Of a DNA stretch of 64,000 bases, positions 61,993 to 64,000 are shown one piece after another; positions within the stretch are counted from its first letter, which is position 1; each line of letters starts with the position of its first letter. The position numbers and the translations under genes were made by a program. The DNA is from Yoonia litorea (GTDB lineage Bacteria; Pseudomonadota; Alphaproteobacteria; Rhodobacterales; Rhodobacteraceae). The stretch spans positions 992,001 to 1,056,000 of the forward strand of contig NZ_FOZM01000001.1 in the NCBI RefSeq assembly GCF_900114675.1. Direction: 5' to 3'. The notes beneath the pieces are model-generated. The model was not told where the DNA came from, did not search any database, and worked only from the letters and a program-made list of their open reading frames with translations.

Positions 61993-62820
61993 TTAGCTCA
62001 TCGCGTCAGCGAGGTTGGTCACATCAGGATCAGAGATGCGTGGCACAATGCGATGTGCTGCATTCACGAAGAGAAATACCGCAAACCCCAAAAGGCCAAG
62101 GCAAAGAGCCGTCACCAGTACCTGACCGTAAAGCTGCTGGGACAGCCAGTCGAAGGTCTGTCCAAGCCCGCCAGCCTGTGCGGGATCAGTTGTCCAAGCT
62201 GCATAGGTCAAGAACACACCGATGATCGTGACAACGACACCTTGGGCAAAGACGCCTGCGCGCAGTGCGGTGTTCCAATTGCGCGTAAAATGGTTTGCGT
62301 GCAGTTTTTGCATGTAAGACTGGGTGTAGGCTTTGTGCAGATAGTAGATGCCTGCACCGATCGTTGCGATCCCTGCGATGCCGACCAGCCAGATGCCGAA
62401 CGGCACGGACATGACGGCCTGAACTGCGTTCGCGATCTGTGATCCGCCTTGATCACCGTTCGATCCGAACGCGATGCTGAGTGCTGCGATCCCGATGGCT
62501 GCGTGGACAAGCCCGGTCACGATCATTCCAACGCGCGCTACGAAGCCTTTGATGTCGTCGCCTTCGTCCTCAAGATCAAAGAAGCCGTCAATGACACGCC
62601 ACAGGGTATAGCACAGAAGGCCGACACCAATGGCCACAAGCAGGACAGTCCCGAAAGGCGAGGTCTCAACGGTGCGGAGCGCGTCTCCGGTCCCTTGCGC
62701 CTGCCCGCCTTGCCAGATCGTCCAAAGCGAGATTGCAGCGATCACAACGTAGGTGATCCCCCGTCCGGTATAGCCAGCGCGCATCACCGGCATTGCCCAA
62801 TCAAGTTTTTCCTGTGCCAT
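61993..62820 (-). CDS. DUF1206 family membrane protein
   Basis: A 275-residue protein built of three related two-helix units (for example RAGYTGRGITYVVIAAISLW, RVGMIVTGLVHAAIGIAAL and RAGVFAQGVVVTIIGVFLTYAAW), each starting with R-x-G, which is the DUF1206 repeat. About six to seven membrane helices. The function is unknown. A short inverted repeat (CTTTAC-CCATA-GTAAAG, 62830-62846) is just upstream of its start. Confidence 0.9.
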   Translation of the reverse strand: MAQEKLDWAMPVMRAGYTGRGITYVVIAAISLWTIWQGGQAQGTGDALRTVETSPFGTVLLVAIGVGLLCYTLWRVIDGFFDLEDEGDDIKGFVARVGMIVTGLVHAAIGIAALSIAFGSNGDQGGSQIANAVQAVMSVPFGIWLVGIAGIATIGAGIYYLHKAYTQSYMQKLHANHFTRNWNTALRAGVFAQGVVVTIIGVFLTYAAWTTDPAQAGGLGQTFDWLSQQLYGQVLVTALCLGLLGFAVFLFVNAAHRIVPRISDPDVTNLADAMS

Positions 62821-62873
62821 TGAAGCCTCCTTTACCCATAGTAAAGAAATGCAAAATGGCGTTATTGGTTCCG

Positions 62874-64000
62874 CTATTCGGCGGCGACCTGGATCACTGG
62901 CTCCATTTCGGCAAGCTGGTCATCGTTCAGGTGACACTTGATCTGATGCCCGTCGCCGAGTTGTCGCGTGGGTGGAACTTCTTTCTCGCAAAGGCCGCCT
63001 GCGACCTTTGATTTCCAACGGCAACGGGTCTGGAACGGGCATCCCGGTGGCGGGCTCATTGCCGACGGAATGTCACCTTCCAGAACAATATGCTTCTTCT
63101 CGACTTTGGTGTCTGCAATCGGCACAGCCGACAGAAGCGCCTCCGTGTAAGGATGATACGGCGGGGCAAAGACCTGATCGGTTGTGCCAAGTTCAACCAC
63201 GTGGCCCAGATACATCACCATCACGCGGTCGCTGAGATAGCGCACAATCGAGAGGTCATGGCTGATGAAGAGCAGCGTGGTTTTGTGCTCGCGCTGGATT
63301 TCCATCAGAAGATCCGTGACAGCAGCCTGCACTGACACATCGAGCGCGGAGACAGGTTCGTCGGCCACAACGATGCGCGCATCACCCGCAAAGGCACGCG
63401 CGATCCCGACACGTTGCTTTTGACCGCCCGACAATTGTCGTGGCATCCGGTCTGCAAAGGCACGCGGCAGTTTCACGAGGTCCAACAGGCGCAACATGCG
63501 TTCTCGGCGGTCGGCGTCGTTTTCACCGACACCGAAGATCTCAAGCGCGCGCATGATCTGCCGCCCCACGGTCATGGATGGGTTCAGCGTATCGAAGGGG
63601 TTCTGGAACACCATCTGTACATCAGCGATCGTTTTCGTGTCGCGGTTCTCAATCGGCGTGTACCCGATCGAATTGTTGTCCAACAGGATTTGCCCTTCGG
63701 TCGCGGTCTCAAGGCCCATCAGCACCTTGGCGAATGTGGATTTGCCGCAGCCGGATTCGCCCACAATCGCAAGCGTCTCGCTTTCGCGGGCTTCAAAGCT
63801 GAGGGTTTCGTTCGCTTTTACAACCCGCTTTTCGCCACCACCAAAGAGGGCATTCGCGGCGACCTCATAATATTTCTTGAGGTTGTCCATTTTGAGAACC
63901 ACATTCCCGGGTTCCGGTTTGGGCGGTTTCGCCTCGACTTGTGGCGGGGCGGACCAGTCGATTTCCTTGAACCGCAGGCAGCGGGTCTGGTGGCGGTCGT
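62874..64000 (-). CDS. Dipeptide/oligopeptide-type ABC transporter ATP-binding protein, partial
   Basis: The C-terminal ATPase domain of an import ATPase: Walker A GESGCGKST, signature LSGGQKQRVGIARAF, Walker B IVVADEPVSALD, and the oligopeptide-type C-terminal module with Cys (PPGCPFQTRCRWK). The frame stays open to the window end. The upstream part, ending DRHQTRCLRFKEID, looks like the end of a first such domain, so this is probably a fused double-ATPase (GsiA-like) cut by the window edge. The substrate is unknown. Confidence 0.9.
   Translation of the reverse strand, partial: DRHQTRCLRFKEIDWSAPPQVEAKPPKPEPGNVVLKMDNLKKYYEVAANALFGGGEKRVVKANETLSFEARESETLAIVGESGCGKSTFAKVLMGLETATEGQILLDNNSIGYTPIENRDTKTIADVQMVFQNPFDTLNPSMTVGRQIMRALEIFGVGENDADRRERMLRLLDLVKLPRAFADRMPRQLSGGQKQRVGIARAFAGDARIVVADEPVSALDVSVQAAVTDLLMEIQREHKTTLLFISHDLSIVRYLSDRVMVMYLGHVVELGTTDQVFAPPYHPYTEALLSAVPIADTKVEKKHIVLEGDIPSAMSPPPGCPFQTRCRWKSKVAGGLCEKEVPPTRQLGDGHQIKCHLNDDQLAEMEPVIQVAAE

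Overview
The window reads as chromosomal core DNA of an alphaproteobacterium of the order Rhodobacterales, Roseobacter group. Four things point there. The gene order lptF-lptG-lptD-surA-pdxA-rsmA is tightly overlapped. The suf cluster is headed by an IscR with a single cysteine. Several genes are typical of the group (DUF4167, DUF1206, DUF1499, IalB, TfoX C-terminal protein). A short GCCTCCGGCGGGAG plus T-tract element recurs between genes. The genus cannot be assigned from the sequence alone. No phage, insertion sequence, CRISPR array, toxin pair or rRNA operon was seen, and there is one tRNA gene.

Layout. 1-7214: a partial short-chain dehydrogenase and mazG on the minus strand, then plus-strand genes for an M20 amidohydrolase, two tandem ureohydrolases, a DUF1499 protein, prfA and prmC. 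7441-15461: DUF4167, then a minus-strand operon for lipopolysaccharide export and outer-membrane assembly (lptF, lptG, lptD, surA-like) continuing into pdxA and rsmA. 15603-24304: pepA, holC, a tiny lipoprotein, a retropepsin-like protease, MarC, an ABC-F ATPase, a DMT and an MFS transporter, ndk, a TfoX-like protein and a 48-codon ORF. 24424-28283: a DEAD-box RNA helicase, then an alpha/beta hydrolase, an acidic hypothetical and an HD phosphohydrolase in one operon.

28448-36610 is the iron-sulfur cluster assembly operon: iscR, a compact cysteine desulfurase, sufB, a membrane hypothetical, sufC, sufD, two Yip1-like membrane proteins and sufS. tRNA-Arg(CCG) follows with its own promoter. 36743-40122 is a minus-strand operon of hydantoinase, VOC protein, Asp/Glu/hydantoin racemase and an aberrant DapA-family protein, probably for hydantoin or cyclic ureide breakdown. 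40185-45814 is a complete seven-subunit Mrp cation/proton antiporter operon, divergent from an OxyR-like LysR regulator that lacks the peroxidatic cysteine.

46985-64000: two cell-wall genes (DUF882, L,D-transpeptidase), an lpxD-ACP-ketosynthase cassette that may make a dedicated acyl chain for lipid A, ialB, a HerA-like ATPase, CorC/HlyC, xerD, a secreted hypothetical with a 50-codon membrane ORF upstream, aroK-aroB, a GNAT protein, a small membrane protein, ssb, DUF1206, and the C-terminal part of a double-ATPase peptide ABC transporter.

The least ordinary signals are: a six-unit array with an exact 11-base period upstream of the DUF1499 gene; an orphan left-facing terminator with a second hairpin that suggests an unannotated small RNA near 53.1 kb; the lpxD-ACP-KAS cassette; a pair of similar palindromes, one upstream of iscR and one inside the desulfurase gene; the OxyR-like protein with a changed redox site but an OxyR-type half-site; and the widespread hairpin/T-tract element.
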